A DNA stretch of 64,000 nt, taken from positions 96,153,237-96,217,236 of the forward strand of contig CM041292.1 in the NCBI GenBank assembly GCA_023052935.1, given 5' to 3'. Made by a program: the position numbers and the translations under genes. Of the stretch, positions 10,288-20,581 are shown one piece after another; the stretch's first letter is position 1, and each line of letters opens with the position of its first letter. Source of the DNA: Piezodorus guildinii (Eukaryota > Arthropoda > Insecta > Hemiptera > Pentatomidae). The notes beneath the pieces were generated by a model. The model had not been told where the DNA came from. It worked only from the letters and a program-made list of their open reading frames with translations, and made no database searches.

Positions 10288-11694
10288 TAGTTATTCGGAA
10301 ATAATAAACCATTGTGTAATGATTTGCAGCGTTTCTTTTTATTATTATTATTAATTTTTAATGTAAAAATGTTTTTAAAATAAAATATTTTTTTTGTTTT
10401 AATGGTTTAAGAAATTATTTTTAAAAATATTTTCATGTATTTGTAGATCTAAGATGGTTTACTACTATCCCCTCTGCTTTAATTTAATATATTACAAACA
10501 TATGGCCGAGATATTGGAAACCGCTGGACTTTCGTGAGTCAAAATGACCTTAGTTTGCAACCAAATTAAATCGTTCATTTCATGATTTCGTTTAATCAAG
10601 GGATATGTGATTTTGTTAAAAAATTTTAAGCCAAAATTGCGCAATCGGCGGATTTTTTTACAAATTACTAAGCTTTTGAACCACTGTGCGGCGTCTGTCT
10701 TATCGGTCGGCGAGTACCATATCCATATTATCTATTTTCTATAAGGCTAAAAATTGAAAAAACAAAACAAAAAAAACATTTTAACTGTCTTTCGATTTAT
10801 ACTTACTGGCAGAAATACGAAGTTAGAATAAAAAAAAAACCCGCACGGGTAACAAAAATTACAAAATAACCACTCACTAGACTATTAGCAAACGTACTCA
10901 TAACAGGTCTGAGCCGACAATAATCGATACAATGCGGCATGAATTCAAGCGCTGCTCCACAGAGCATACATTAAAAATCGGCGCCCATCGATGTTAAATG
11001 GTTACTTATAAAAAAAATCATTCACAATTGTTAGAATGTAGAAATAGATTAATATAAAATATACCTGTATCAAAACATAACCAACATAGGAACAATCCTT
11101 GATGGACATATTGTTGTCTACATTGCTAATTTCCGTCAATTATTTCAATTTCCCTATAATTGGCGTGCCGTAAAATTACGGTCTTTAATTATTATCCCTT
11201 TGCCATAATTACTTTCCTCCAATAGCAACGTAAATTAGAAGGGAGTGCCATCGCTAACGTTGCGAAAAATCCGCCTTAATGAAGGAAAGCGTAGCGATCA
11301 GGGACGAAGCTATTTAGCAAGCCTTTGTAGCTTGAAACCAGCGGCTACAACAGATTCGAAACTTTTTGTCCGCATTCATTCAGGGTGAATTTAGAACTTC
11401 ATAGTTGAATGCACCGATCCGAGCCTCATCGCTCTCAAATAAATTGATTTACATGAGCGACCTATTCAGTTCGTTAGTCATACAGATTCAAATTTTGTTC
11501 TTTACACTATTCACCAATAGCTCGTTAGTTCGTTTTCCTACAGAACAACACTGTTCCAGGGGTCAATATATTTCTCTCTTTTTTTTCTGGATTATATTAA
11601 AGCAGTAGGTAGTTTTATTTAATACCTCAAATCTCTCAATTTATTCGTGGAGATGAACAAACTGATTTCTTTAAATGATCGAAAGTTTATTAAC
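10288..11694. other. AT-rich stretch without recognised genes
   Basis: No supported gene is seen in these 1.4 kb. There are A- and T-runs and scattered ATT repeats. The 67-codon frame near 11405 shows no family features. Confidence 0.6.
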
Positions 11695-12784
11695 TGCCGA
11701 TTGATACATTAGTAATGAATCACTCACATGTTTTAATTAGATTGTTGTAGAACAACACATTGTTACAATTATATAAAAAAGTTAAATGAGTGAAAGCTCC
11801 ACGTTGTTGGAACGAGAAATTAAAAGATTTCCTTACATCTAAAGGCTTACAGTAAAAGCGCAGCAGAAATCTGTCTTTTTATCCGAAAGAATGATAGGTC
11901 TAAGCTTATAATTACCATGTATGTATACGATGGTTTAGCTGATATTGATGTTTTCGTGCAAGAACTGCGGGAAAATTTTATGTTTAATATGAGCGAAGTA
12001 TCCTATATCAAGCAAGAAAATAAATTAGAAATCAAACTTAATCAGAAAGTTTATACCAAAAGAATCTTAGAAAAATTCAATATAAGTGACCGACTTCCGA
12101 CCTGTGAGATTTCCGACTTTATCTGTATGTATTAGGGAAGCCAAATAACAATAAGCCAACTGACTCCTAGGAAAGGGTCTAAGAAACTATCTTTATTAAA
12201 TGTCATCACCTTATAGGGTACAGTGACACATGGACATGGAGGTCTGCAAAAGGAGTGGTCTGTCTCTTTGGAGGAGCTGCAGCTGCCTGGAACGGTCAGA
12301 AATAAGCAACTTTTGCTATTTCTACTACAGAGGCTGAAGTGGTTGCAGAAAGTGGGGAAGCAAGAGAAATGGCCTAGATGTAAGTTCTGTTGAAGGACTT
12401 GGTAGAAATACAGACTCCAGAACTTTTGAGGACAACGAAGCAGCAATGAAGCTGACTGAAATTCCAGAACTTCGTCGTCGAACTTAACACATCACTGTGA
12501 GACATTTTTTTCTCATAGAGAAGATGACTGGAGAAAATATAAAGATTTCTTCCATTCCACCAGAACATCAGCTTGCAAACTCCTCACCAAGCCTTTATAG
12601 GGACCACGCATGGTAAAGCTTAGCCTTGGCCTTGGGCTCAAGATTGATAAATAAATAAAGAATGGGGAGTGTTGAGTGATAGACTATTAATGAGTCACTC
12701 CACGTTTTAATTACTTTATTTTAAATCAAGATCTTGTTACAATTATACAGAAAAGTTAAATGTGCGAAAAAGTAGTATTCAACA
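11695..12784 (+). mobile_element. Collapsed Ty1/copia LTR retrotransposon
   Basis: The right LTR is 12670-12784 (115 bp). It starts TGTTGA, ends TCAACA, and is preceded by the purine tract AATGGGGAG. A diverged left LTR begins near 11695 and shares the blocks TGTTACAATTATA and GTTAAATG. The LTR stops short and reverse-transcriptase sequence begins at once (KAPRCWNEKL, from 11793), so the primer site, gag, protease, integrase and most of RT are missing. The remaining RT and RNase H pieces are described separately. Confidence 0.8.
11793..12605 (+). pseudogene. Copia pol remnant: RT end and RNase H
   Basis: RT pieces in several frames read CLFIRKNDRSKLIITMYVYDG (the catalytic YVDD is degenerate) and then KLEIKLNQKVYTKRILEKFN, which matches the copia RT C-terminus. 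From about 12200 RNase H follows: GYSD, KGVVCLFGG, ISTTEAEVVAESGEA, then LTEIPELRRRT, HITVRHFFLIEKM and PPEHQLA. These are the copia landmarks for the RNase H active-site strands and the TKHIDVRYHFIRE block. There are multiple stops and a deletion between RT and RNase H near 12130. Confidence 0.8.
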
Positions 12785-12801
12785 AAATTAATTAAATAAA
12801 T

Positions 12802-12813
12802 AACTTTGAATTC
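12802..12813. repeat. Target-site duplication of Jockey-B copy 1, left
   Basis: AACTTTGAATTC is repeated exactly at 15151-15162. The poly-T (poly-A of the minus-strand element) starts directly after it. Confidence 0.92.
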
Positions 12814-15150
12814 TTTTTTTTTTTAAATTATTTTATTGGTATTTACAACTGTATACTGTACAACAAGTAAATGAGCTATTTACAGATCATTGGCTTGGAA
12901 AAGTCTTGAGAAGAATCTACCCAGTGGTAGCACTTAAGAGTTTATTAGTAAGCAGGTCCCGAGGCCACCGTCTTTTCAGACGCCTCGGAGGATTATCGGG
13001 AATAGATGGCGATGAGAGGATACGGACAAGCGGGTTTGTATAGGCTGGTAATTTGGAATGAAAGGAGGAGTATCTTTTTTGGGCAATTTCTGCAACAAGT
13101 GGGATATTCAGGTCTCTATGGATGAGTTTGTTGGTAACAAAGTATGGAGCGTCTAGGATTTGTCGAAGGATTTTGGATTGCAAGGATTGGATGCGGGAGG
13201 AATTCGATGGTTTAGTGGAGCCCCATAGCTCTATGCCATAAGTCCAGATAGGTCTAATTATGGTTGTGTAAATCAGTTTTTTGAAGTATAGAGAGAGTTT
13301 TGATCGTTTGTCAAGCAAGTGTTTTAATAGTCGATATCTACGAGCAGTTTCTTGTCGTTTAAGTCTTATATGAGGATTCCATGTAAGACGTTTGTCAAGA
13401 TGAAGTCCAAGGTATCGTATTTGTTCTACAGTGATGAGTGGGGTATGATTAAAGGAGACAACTGGACAGGAAGTCATAGGTTTACGGCGTAGAGTGAAGG
13501 TGATTTGGTGGGATTTATTAGGATTTATTTTGATTCTCCAATTGTGACACCATTCTGCAATGGCGGATACATGGTTCTGTAGAAATTGGGAGGCAACAAT
13601 AGGATCATTATTCACGGATAGCACGCAAGTGTCATCAGCGTAAATGGAGAGGACAGTGCTTGGATCGTTAGGGATGTCAGCTGTATACACCGTGTAGAGG
13701 ATTGGACCTAGGATACTACCTTGAAGGTACGCCGGCTGACTGGGTGAATACTGAGGAAGAGGAGAGATTATGATTAACTTTAAAGGTTCTATCTGTAAGG
13801 TAGGAACGGATTATCAGGAAATATGTCGGGGAGAGGAATTTGCGGAGTTTGTAGAGCAGTCCTAGGTGCCAAACTCGATCAAAAGCCTGTTCCACGTCAA
13901 GAAAGGCTCCTGTGCAGTACATTCCGCGCTCCAATGTAGAGGATATCACATCCACCACACGATGGCACTGTTGAATAGAAGAGTGGGATGATCGAAATCC
14001 AAACTGGTGGTCAGGAATGACGTGATTTGAGTCTAGGATAGGATACAATCTTTTTAGGAGAAGTTTTTCAAGAATTTTGCCCATAATGGGCAAAAGGGAT
14101 ATAGGACGGTAAGAGGATGGGTACTCAAGTGGCTTATTGGGCTTAGGAATCATTTTTATAATAGAAAATTTCCAGGTATCAGGAAAGTAGGTAGTACGGA
14201 GAATGGCGTTATAGATATAAGTAAGGAAAAGGATGGCCTTTCGAGGGAGCTGTTTCAGGATGTTGGGTGTAATAAGGTCGTGGCCTGGAGATTTTTTAAG
14301 AGGTAATTTATTAAGGATGTTGATGATTTCTGATGGATGAAAGGCTTTAGGAGGAGGAGACATTTGGAGTGGAACATTTAGTTCTGCTTCAACATGTTGG
14401 TTATGGAGTGGGTTAATGATATCGGGATGTGGATGAAAAGTTTTGGATAGGTGTTTGCCAAAGATTTGGGATTTTTCATTATCGGTTCTTGTCCAGGTCT
14501 GGGATTCAGTGAGGAGTGGATGATTAAAGGTTTTGTATTTCAGTAGTTTTGCAGTTGTTGTCCATAATGATTTGTCTGACGTAGTTAAGTTTTCTGTGAA
14601 GGTCTGAAAGTTTTGAATTTTAAGTTTTCTCAATTCTGTCTTGAGTTTGTTAGTCAGTTTACTGTAATGGGTTTTGTCCGAGGGGTATCTAGTTCTATGC
14701 CACTTTGCTCGAGCTCTGCGTTTTTCTCTTAGTAAGAGACGGATATGACTTGGCAATTTTGTTTCATGAGCTTTCCTATTTGTAAATTGAGATGTGCTGT
14801 TGTTTATGGCTGTTTCTATTGATTTTGTAAGTTCTTCAATGGCGAAGTCTATGTCCTGTTTAGTTTTTAACGGAATTTGTAAGTTGAGTTTGTTCTCTAA
14901 ATCATAACGAAAATTTTCCCAGTCTACGTGTCCTTTAATCAAGGAGGGAGGAGATGGTTTAAGAATAGGATTTGAAGGCATGAGAAGCAGAACCGGGCTA
15001 TGATCTGAGGAGAGGTCATCTAAGGATTTAATTATAGATTGGGCAGATGGGATTTGGGAAGTGATGAAGATGTCAAGTATATCAGGACGTTTTTTAAGAG
15101 ATGTTGGCCAGTATGTGGGATTAGGAGGTGATAAAATGGAAAAGCTATTG
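12814..15150 (-). mobile_element. Jockey-B copy 1, 5'-truncated, minus strand
   Basis: This 2.34 kb insertion is flanked by a perfect 12-bp duplication and has its poly-A as T's at 12814-12824. It is truncated inside the endonuclease. The protein is distinct from Jockey-A: it has RRKPMTSCPVVSFN, YLGLHLDKRLTWNPH, PIWTYGIELWGST and IPDNPPRRLKRRWPRDLL. These are typical of the classic Jockey branch. Related fragments occur at 34143, 34575, 39445 and 61890. Confidence 0.92.
12917..15150 (-). pseudogene. Jockey-B copy 1 ORF2 (EN end and RT)
   Basis: From the 5' truncation it reads SILSPPNPTYWPTSLKKRPDILDIFI, then SSDHSPVLLL (the endonuclease end). RT follows with KKSPGHDLITPNILKQLP, YRPISLLPIMGKILEKLL, FLDVEQAFDRVWH, AGVPQG and YADD (13631-13642). 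A single extra base near 13730, in the PQG codons, splits it into frames 13716-15150 and 12917-13690. All else is open, so this is a recently active lineage. The C-terminus ends SATTG. It lacks RNase H, as usual for the clade. Confidence 0.9.
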
Positions 15151-15162
15151 AACTTTGAATTC
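15151..15162. repeat. Target-site duplication of Jockey-B copy 1, right
   Basis: This is the second exact copy of AACTTTGAATTC, adjoining the truncated 5' end of the element. Confidence 0.92.
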
Positions 15163-15282
15163 AAAGTTGAATTTAACACCTTATAGAAGTATTTCTTTGA
15201 TTGATTACAGCAACTGTTGTTGTTTTTTTTTCCCGGCTTATCTTATGCGCTGCAGCCTTATTAGATTATGGTGCGCCGTCTA

Positions 15283-15600
15283 TTTCCGTTAATACAGGCC
15301 TAGTGCTTTGGTGAATCTGACCAAGCTATAAGGATTAATCAGTTCACACAACTTGGGATCTATTAATAAGGTCGCTGCCAAAATGTTAAACCGTATCCTA
15401 GCAATCTCTGGACAACTGCATACCACATGATATGCAGTTTCATCTTCCTTCCTGCAGAATATGAAAGTAGGTGAGTCCATTAACCTCATATTATGGAGAT
15501 TACCGTTAAGCTAACAGTGTCCTGTATACAGTCCAGTCACACTCCTCAGAGTTATCTCTCCATTGAGAGTAGTGCACAACTTCTCTCTTTGCAGAATCCT
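15283..15600 (-). pseudogene. C-terminal tail of a non-LTR polyprotein
   Basis: The minus strand reads TGLYTGHC, a stop, LNGNLHNM, then DSPTFIFCRKEDETAYHVVCSCPEIARIRFNIL. The pattern (TGHC, then C-x2-x-EDETA-H-x3-C-x-CP-x-A-R) is the usual end of RNase H-bearing I-type or Jockey-related polyproteins. The clade cannot be fixed from 100 residues. No 3' UTR, poly-A or RT is seen nearby, so it is an isolated fragment. Confidence 0.65.
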
Positions 15601-15610
15601 TCCAAGAACA

Positions 15611-16194
15611 TCTTAGAGTGATGTTGCTTTCCAGTGTCTCCCTCCCCCCCCCTTCCCCGGTATTGCCTGGATCTATTGCCATCAGCCATCTTGATCAAAC
15701 TTTTAGCATAGCTGAGGCTTATTCGACACACAGGCCAGGTGTAGAGGATAACTATTATATACTAGCTGTGACCCGCAGATTTGCTCGCGAATATTGCATT
15801 TCGTATTAATTTATGTCCGTTTATTGTAAGAGTGACTATAATATATATCAACTATCAGCTACTTCTTGTTATAATTTAAAGCTCGATATAGACTTTATCC
15901 TATCGAGTTTACAATAGCGAACCAGTAGAAGTAGTTATACCCATAATATCTTAATATATAAAAATAATCGTCACAAACCGTTGCAACCTAAATGTGAATT
16001 AATGATATTATTCGGAGAAACCTTACACATGAAACAATCGCGTTTTTTTAGAATCCAGAAATGTTATATTATGTACTTTAAATTAATTGTCTTTTAGCCA
16101 ATTGAAATAATTTCTAAAAAATAAATAACAATTCAATATATTTTCATAGGAACCTACACACGAAACAGATACGAAACGCAATATGCTTAAACGG
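15611..16194. other. Unassigned stretch
   Basis: It contains a C-rich run at about 15644-15657. No gene or repeat could be supported. Confidence 0.5.
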
Positions 16195-16365
16195 GCCTGT
16201 ATGTAGTGGCCAGTTTGGTGCACCTAAGATTTTTTAATAGGAGTAAAAAAACCCTAGGGTACGCTCTCCTTCGAATGGGACGTAAAATTGTGGTCCCACG
16301 CCTTTGCGATGTCATTAACTCGTTAAACATCTCTACCCTAACTTAACTTGGAAAGGCAAAGATTA
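16195..16365 (+). repeat. SINE2 body, plus-strand copy
   Basis: It shares an ordered series of blocks with the minus-strand copy at 38830-39062: ATTTTTTA, then CTTCG, TTGTGGTCCCACGCC, and TGCGATGTCATTAACTCGTTAAA. The tRNA-like head seen in the other copy is not clear here. The copies are diverged, so the family is old. Confidence 0.5.
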
Positions 16366-16776
16366 GTCATCATACGATTAGCCATATTTGTATAAAAGTG
16401 ACGTTAAATGAAATATATAAAATCTTTGTGCCTTTGCTAATACATATCAGATTAAGACGATTTTACGTACACGTGGTTAGAAATTTGATGTTTCAAATGA
16501 GTACTTATAATTTTTTAGGAGACGTTTAGTTTTTGTGTTATTCAAAAACCAATTAAGGTAAAAAGTTTTAGATCTTTTTTCAACCACTTGTAGGGTTAAG
16601 TTTTTCAAAACCAACCTTATTGTACATTTAAACGGTGAGATGAACCTCCAGGAAAAATTTTAGCTTCACAACCACAATCATTTTTTAGATACTGCGATGA
16701 CCAAAAAAATTGAGTGGTACTTTCTTTTATAAATATAGACATACAGCTAATAAAAGTCCTTAGTATGATTAAAATA
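16366..16776. other. Unassigned AT-rich flank of the mariner
   Basis: I see no gene, repeat match or structure that I can support. Confidence 0.5.
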
Positions 16777-17700
16777 TTGGGTTGTTTCACATGAAAAGTC
16801 CGTTTTTATAGTTTCTGAAACACATAAAGGATTTTGCAGGTCTCTGTGGTTTTCTTCCGAATGTTTACAGATTGAAAGTAAACAGTTACTAATCCTCTAC
16901 CTTTGTATTATAAGCATTAGCTTCCCAATCAATTACGCACTTTTTAGTATACCTTCAAATATGAACATGGAAACACGCAATTTTCGAGTAATATTTTTTT
17001 AAGAGTTTAAACTCGGCCATTCAGCAGCTGAGGCCGCTAGAAATATTTGCAAGGCGTTTGGGGAAGGGAGTGTTAATGAACGGACCATTTGCCGTTGGTT
17101 TGCTAAGTTTTCAGCTGGAGATACCGACGTGTAAAACTTGCCCAGAGGAAGACCTCCGTCCGTAATAGACAACGATGTCCTCAAACATAAGTAGAAGGAA
17201 ACCCCTACCAAACAGTTAAAGTACTCTCAGCACAACTAAATGCAAGTGCATCTACTGTTTCCTGACAATTAAAGTGTATTGGGAAAGTAAAAAAGATCGA
17301 TACATGGGTACCTCATGATCTCACTGAGCGGCAGCAAGACCCCATGTTTCAAAACATACCGTGCAAAAATTGAAAGAACTGGGCTACGAAGTTCTTCCGT
17401 ACCCACCATATTCTCCCGACTTGTCTCCAACAGATTACCACCTGTTGAGGAATTTAGACAACTTCGTAAAAGGAAAACTTTTTGAAAATGATGATCAAGT
17501 GAAAAGTGCGTTTTCAGATTTTGTTTCACTTCAAAGCTCAGAGTTTTTCAGTTCGGGGATAAAAAAAGTTGGTGTCACGTTGGGAAAAACGTGTAGAAAA
17601 AGAAGGTAAATACTTCGAATAAAATTATCTTGTTTTCATATCGTATTTTTAATAAAAATCCTTTACCTTGAAAACGGACATTTCATGTGACACAACCCAA
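16777..17700 (+). mobile_element. Mariner element with internal deletion
   Basis: The terminal inverted repeats begin TTGGGTTGTTTCACATGAAA (16777) and, read from the other strand at 17700, TTGGGTTGTGTCACATGAAA. They match at about 24 of 26 positions. A TA dinucleotide flanks both ends (16775-16776 and 17701-17702), as expected for Tc1/mariner. The length is 924 bp against about 1.3 kb for intact mariners. The middle of the transposase is missing. Confidence 0.93.
16961..17610 (+). pseudogene. Mariner transposase remnant
   Basis: The ATG at 16961 begins MNMETRNFRVIFF. The helix-turn-helix part follows with SAAEAARNICKAFGEGSVNERTI and the RGRPPSVIDND linker, then IGKVKKIDTWVPHDLTERQQ. At about 17340 it jumps to the C-terminus: HTVQKLKELGYEVLPYPPYSP, then DLSPTDYHLLRNL, which carries the third catalytic aspartate of the DD34D triad. 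The first two aspartates are deleted. Several stops and frame changes are present. It may still have been mobilised in trans because both ends are intact. Confidence 0.88.
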
Positions 17701-17894
17701 TAATAGTTCTGGTTATTATACTCGAATAAATCAAAAGAAATAATAAATGTTATAATTTATTTAAATTTACAAATGTATATGCTTCTTGAAGTAATATTCA
17801 TATTACCTTGGTAATAATGATTAAAGTTAAAAATGACTCTTGAAATAAAACATGACTTATATAATAATATTTATTGATATAAATATATAGGCTC

Positions 17895-18095
17895 CGCAAT
17901 TCCGCGTTGTGCGACCTTCTAAACCTCACTCCCGCCCTCTCCTCCCCCCACTAGTGGCTTTATCTCTCTTCGGACCAAATATGTTACGCAGAACCTTATT
18001 TTCGAAAACCTTAAGCTGTTTGTCCTTCAAAGTAAGCGGCTACGTTTCACATCCGTAAATGACCGCAGAAATAATAATAGTTTCATAAATTCCAA
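17895..18095 (-). pseudogene. RTE-like non-LTR fragment (RTE-A)
   Basis: The minus strand reads VIYGCETWPLTLKDKQLKVFENKVLRNIFGPKRD across this piece. It is the same protein as the larger copy at 28833-29636 (VLYGCETWPLTLKDERL, NKVLRKIFGPKRDEA). It is the region C-terminal to RT. There is no tail or duplication. Confidence 0.75.
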
Positions 18096-18363
18096 TTCAA
18101 TGTTTGTTTGTTCAATTGCGAGCAAACAAACAAACAAACTGTTCAGCTTTATAATATTAATATAGCTAATCGATATGATTACATTGTTGACGCATTGTTC
18201 GCTCTCAAAACACACAACAGTGATCATATGATTCTAATTTATCAAATAAAATAGTTGTTCAGAATTACAATTTCTATTCAAGAAAACAACAAATTTTGTC
18301 GACGAGGTGAACGTGAAGTGACGATTGCGTTGTGCCTACTTGTTCAGGTAACTTAGCTTTATA

Positions 18364-18435
18364 TACTTCTTAATTTCAACATTTCCTACCCGCATCAAAT
18401 GTACTTCTTAATTTCAACATTTCCTACCCGCATCA
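18364..18435 (+). repeat. Tandem duplication in the Gypsy-1 leader
   Basis: A 34-bp unit beginning TACTTCTTAATTTCAACATT occurs at 18364-18397 and again at 18402-18435. The two are identical over the unit and lie just before the gag ATG. Confidence 0.9.
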
Positions 18436-18437
18436 CA

Positions 18438-18960
18438 ATGGATAATAAAAAGTTTGAATCGCTTATGGAAGCTTTCAATAACCACCAAAGGATACTAATA
18501 GAGACTCTATCAAAAATTATCGTGGTGGGTCCTCAAACTCAAGTCCCTGTGAATCCACAAGTTCTTATACCGCCCTTCGAGAATGTCAATGCTAAAATTG
18601 ACAGCCACTATATTTCTAACCTTCGACCAATTTCATCAGCATCCCTTACAGGAAACAAAATCAACAAAATTGGACAACACAAGTCACGTGCTCAAAAGCG
18701 ATCTATCAGCCAGGACAATCGGATCGGTTCTTCAAAATGCACCATATTCAACTCGTGATTCGCGCTTAATATCACGGTCGCTACAAAGTTACTATCATCT
18801 CAGACTCGAAAACCGCTGCCTCTGGTGTTCCTTTAAGCACCCTACTAATGATTGCCGTTCTGGCTGATCAAAACTCCGGTGGAAACTCGGGTTGTGTTTT
18901 AATCGTCGGCATTTCTACTCTCATGCAACAGAAAATAAAGAAGGTGCAAACCTTGAAATC
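18438..18960 (+). pseudogene. Gypsy-1 gag remnant
   Basis: The ATG at 18438 gives MDNKKFESLMEAFNNHQRIL, then VLIPPFENVNAKID, the VPPF motif seen before the capsid domain in many insect gypsy gags. After an internal deletion there is a knuckle-like CLWCSFKHPTNDC and, in a shifted frame, CFNRRHFYSHAT. It is broken by stops and frame changes. Confidence 0.6.
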
Positions 18961-19044
18961 AAAACAATTGTAAGAACGAGACAGGAACCATTCAACACAA
19001 AGTCCGTAAAATTATATTCAGATACAGAGCCACCCCTCTTCAGA

Positions 19045-19290
19045 ATGGCAAAACTACAGTCGAATCGTATTTAAATCGAATCGTAAGGTGCCACCTTGAC
19101 GTCTTTAAGCCTCATTCTCCCAAAATCCAAAAGCGAGTGCGATCTGACCTGCCACTATCAACACACTTCAAAATCGGAGATATGGTTTTCGCAAGATGGT
19201 ATTCGAAAAAGGATAGTTTGAAAATTGGTTCGATCTTCCGAAAATTTGGACATCTATACCACGAAGTCATGAATAAATGAAGATAATGAC
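19045..19290 (+). pseudogene. Gypsy-1 integrase C-terminus
   Basis: In one frame it reads YLNRIVRCHLDVFKPHSPKIQ and FKIGDMVFARWYSKKDSLKIGSI, then RKFGHLYHEV. This is the gypsy integrase pattern of a final helix followed by the small beta domain (FxxGDxVxxR, W..G.I..R.G...Y.V). It lies directly after gag sequence, so protease, RT, RNase H and the integrase core are lost. Confidence 0.65.
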
Positions 19291-19686
19291 TACCGTCTCA
19301 AATGACACACAAACCAGCTAAGAAAAACCAACGTTAGTACTAGTCTGAACCGTCAGCCACCCTTACAACCTCCACAAGTATCTGCAGATCCAGAACCATT
19401 TGAAATTAATCACCGCCACAAAGAATTAGCGAGCCTGCTCCTACCAGTCAATCCTGCGTCGAACGTGCTTCCTGATGTCAAATCTGAACATCCAGAAACT
19501 GGACAATTTCCAACAGCGGAATCCGCCGTCCGATCTGTTTATGTGATAAATAGCAACAACTCTGGAACTTTTACAATTTTGTAATCGATTGCTTAATTTT
19601 GTTAATATATTATCTAATTTTTTAATGTAATATCTATTTCTCAATATTGTGAATTCAATTTTCAAATGTAAAAAAAAAAAAAAAAA

Positions 19687-20445
19687 ATCTGGTGCGGGCA
19701 ACACACGACTTTCACTTACCACCATTTTTAAACTCAATGAAAGAATTTTCAAATACACTTAAAGATAAAAATACGTGAAACTATTAAAGAATTAATTAAA
19801 TTAAATTTCTATAGAAACATGTGTTTGATTGAAAAATCTATTATATTATTATCTAAAATAATCAGTTAGTTTTATGTTCATTTCATCACTCTCTATTAAC
19901 TTTTAAAAGCTTGTGTATGAGATGATAATTTTTCTAAAATCTTTAGCTTTCCAACGGTATATCATACATGTATATTACTGCTCTTATGTTCAAAAACGAA
20001 AAATTGCATTAAAAAAATATTTTTTCTGTTTTCTCCTTTAGTTGGGTATCGAGTTTATTCAATTTATATATTTACCAGTTTTTCATCAGCGTTACACAAG
20101 ATAATCTAGTTATTATTATTGAATCTACAAAATTAAAGGTACTTTAGAGGAAGAAAATTTAAAATATCGGCATTTAAGCCCTGTCAGACCATTTTTATCT
20201 AAATAAAACCTACATGATATTAAAGCCCATAAATTTTACATCGATATAGCGAGTTTCATCAAATTCGTCGGAACCGTTTTTGAGAAAATCGAAAAAAGGT
20301 GCAAAATGCATGGTATAAAGTGTCTCTTCTGGTAGGCTCATTTTGATGAAAAAAGTTTTGTCACGTCTCAGGCGTATAGTTGTCTTAAATATGAAATTTC
20401 AGTTTCATAGGACTTACCGTTTTTGCCCGGGAGGCACACACACAC
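19687..20445 (+). repeat. DR1 dispersed repeat, copy A, left part
   Basis: It starts TCTGGTGCGGGCAACACACG followed by ACTTTCACTTACC. It contains the landmarks AAATCTTTAGCTTTCCAACGG, GGCATTTAAGCCCTGTCAGA, GCATGGTATAAAGTG and GGCGTATAGTTGTCTTAAA, and ends in (CA)n. The same ordered landmarks occur at 40848-41500 and, inverted, at 35702-36395. The right part of this copy lies at 25086-25221 beyond the R1-B insertion. Confidence 0.85.
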
Positions 20446-20520
20446 TTACCGCAAGGGCTAGCTGATGTGCACAACTAGTGGGGATTAACGCTCCCCCGGT
20501 TTCCTGAGTTCAATACACTG

Positions 20521-20559
20521 CACACACACATACACAAACACACACACACACACAAACAA
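20521..20559 (+). repeat. (CA)-rich microsatellite in the R1-B leader
   Basis: This CACACA-rich tract lies just before ORF1. It could be internal to the 5' UTR, or an alternative left boundary for the element if the true 5' end lies here. Confidence 0.8.
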
Positions 20560-20581
20560 TAAATATATATTGATATCAATC

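Larger units (their letters stand above)
18140..19660 (+). mobile_element. Gypsy-1: decayed Ty3/gypsy element
   Basis: A candidate LTR (18140-18291) begins TGTT and ends AACA. It is followed by TTTTGTCGACGAGG, a sequence in the place of a primer-binding site. A gag start lies at 18438. The integrase end is at about 19045-19285, so most of pol is deleted. Part of the LTR recurs at 25259-25385. No matching right LTR is visible near 19600. Confidence 0.6.

Noticed and set aside
11405..11608. Possible small gene near 11405
   Set aside because: The frame is in AT-rich DNA with a low-complexity translation and no recognisable motif.
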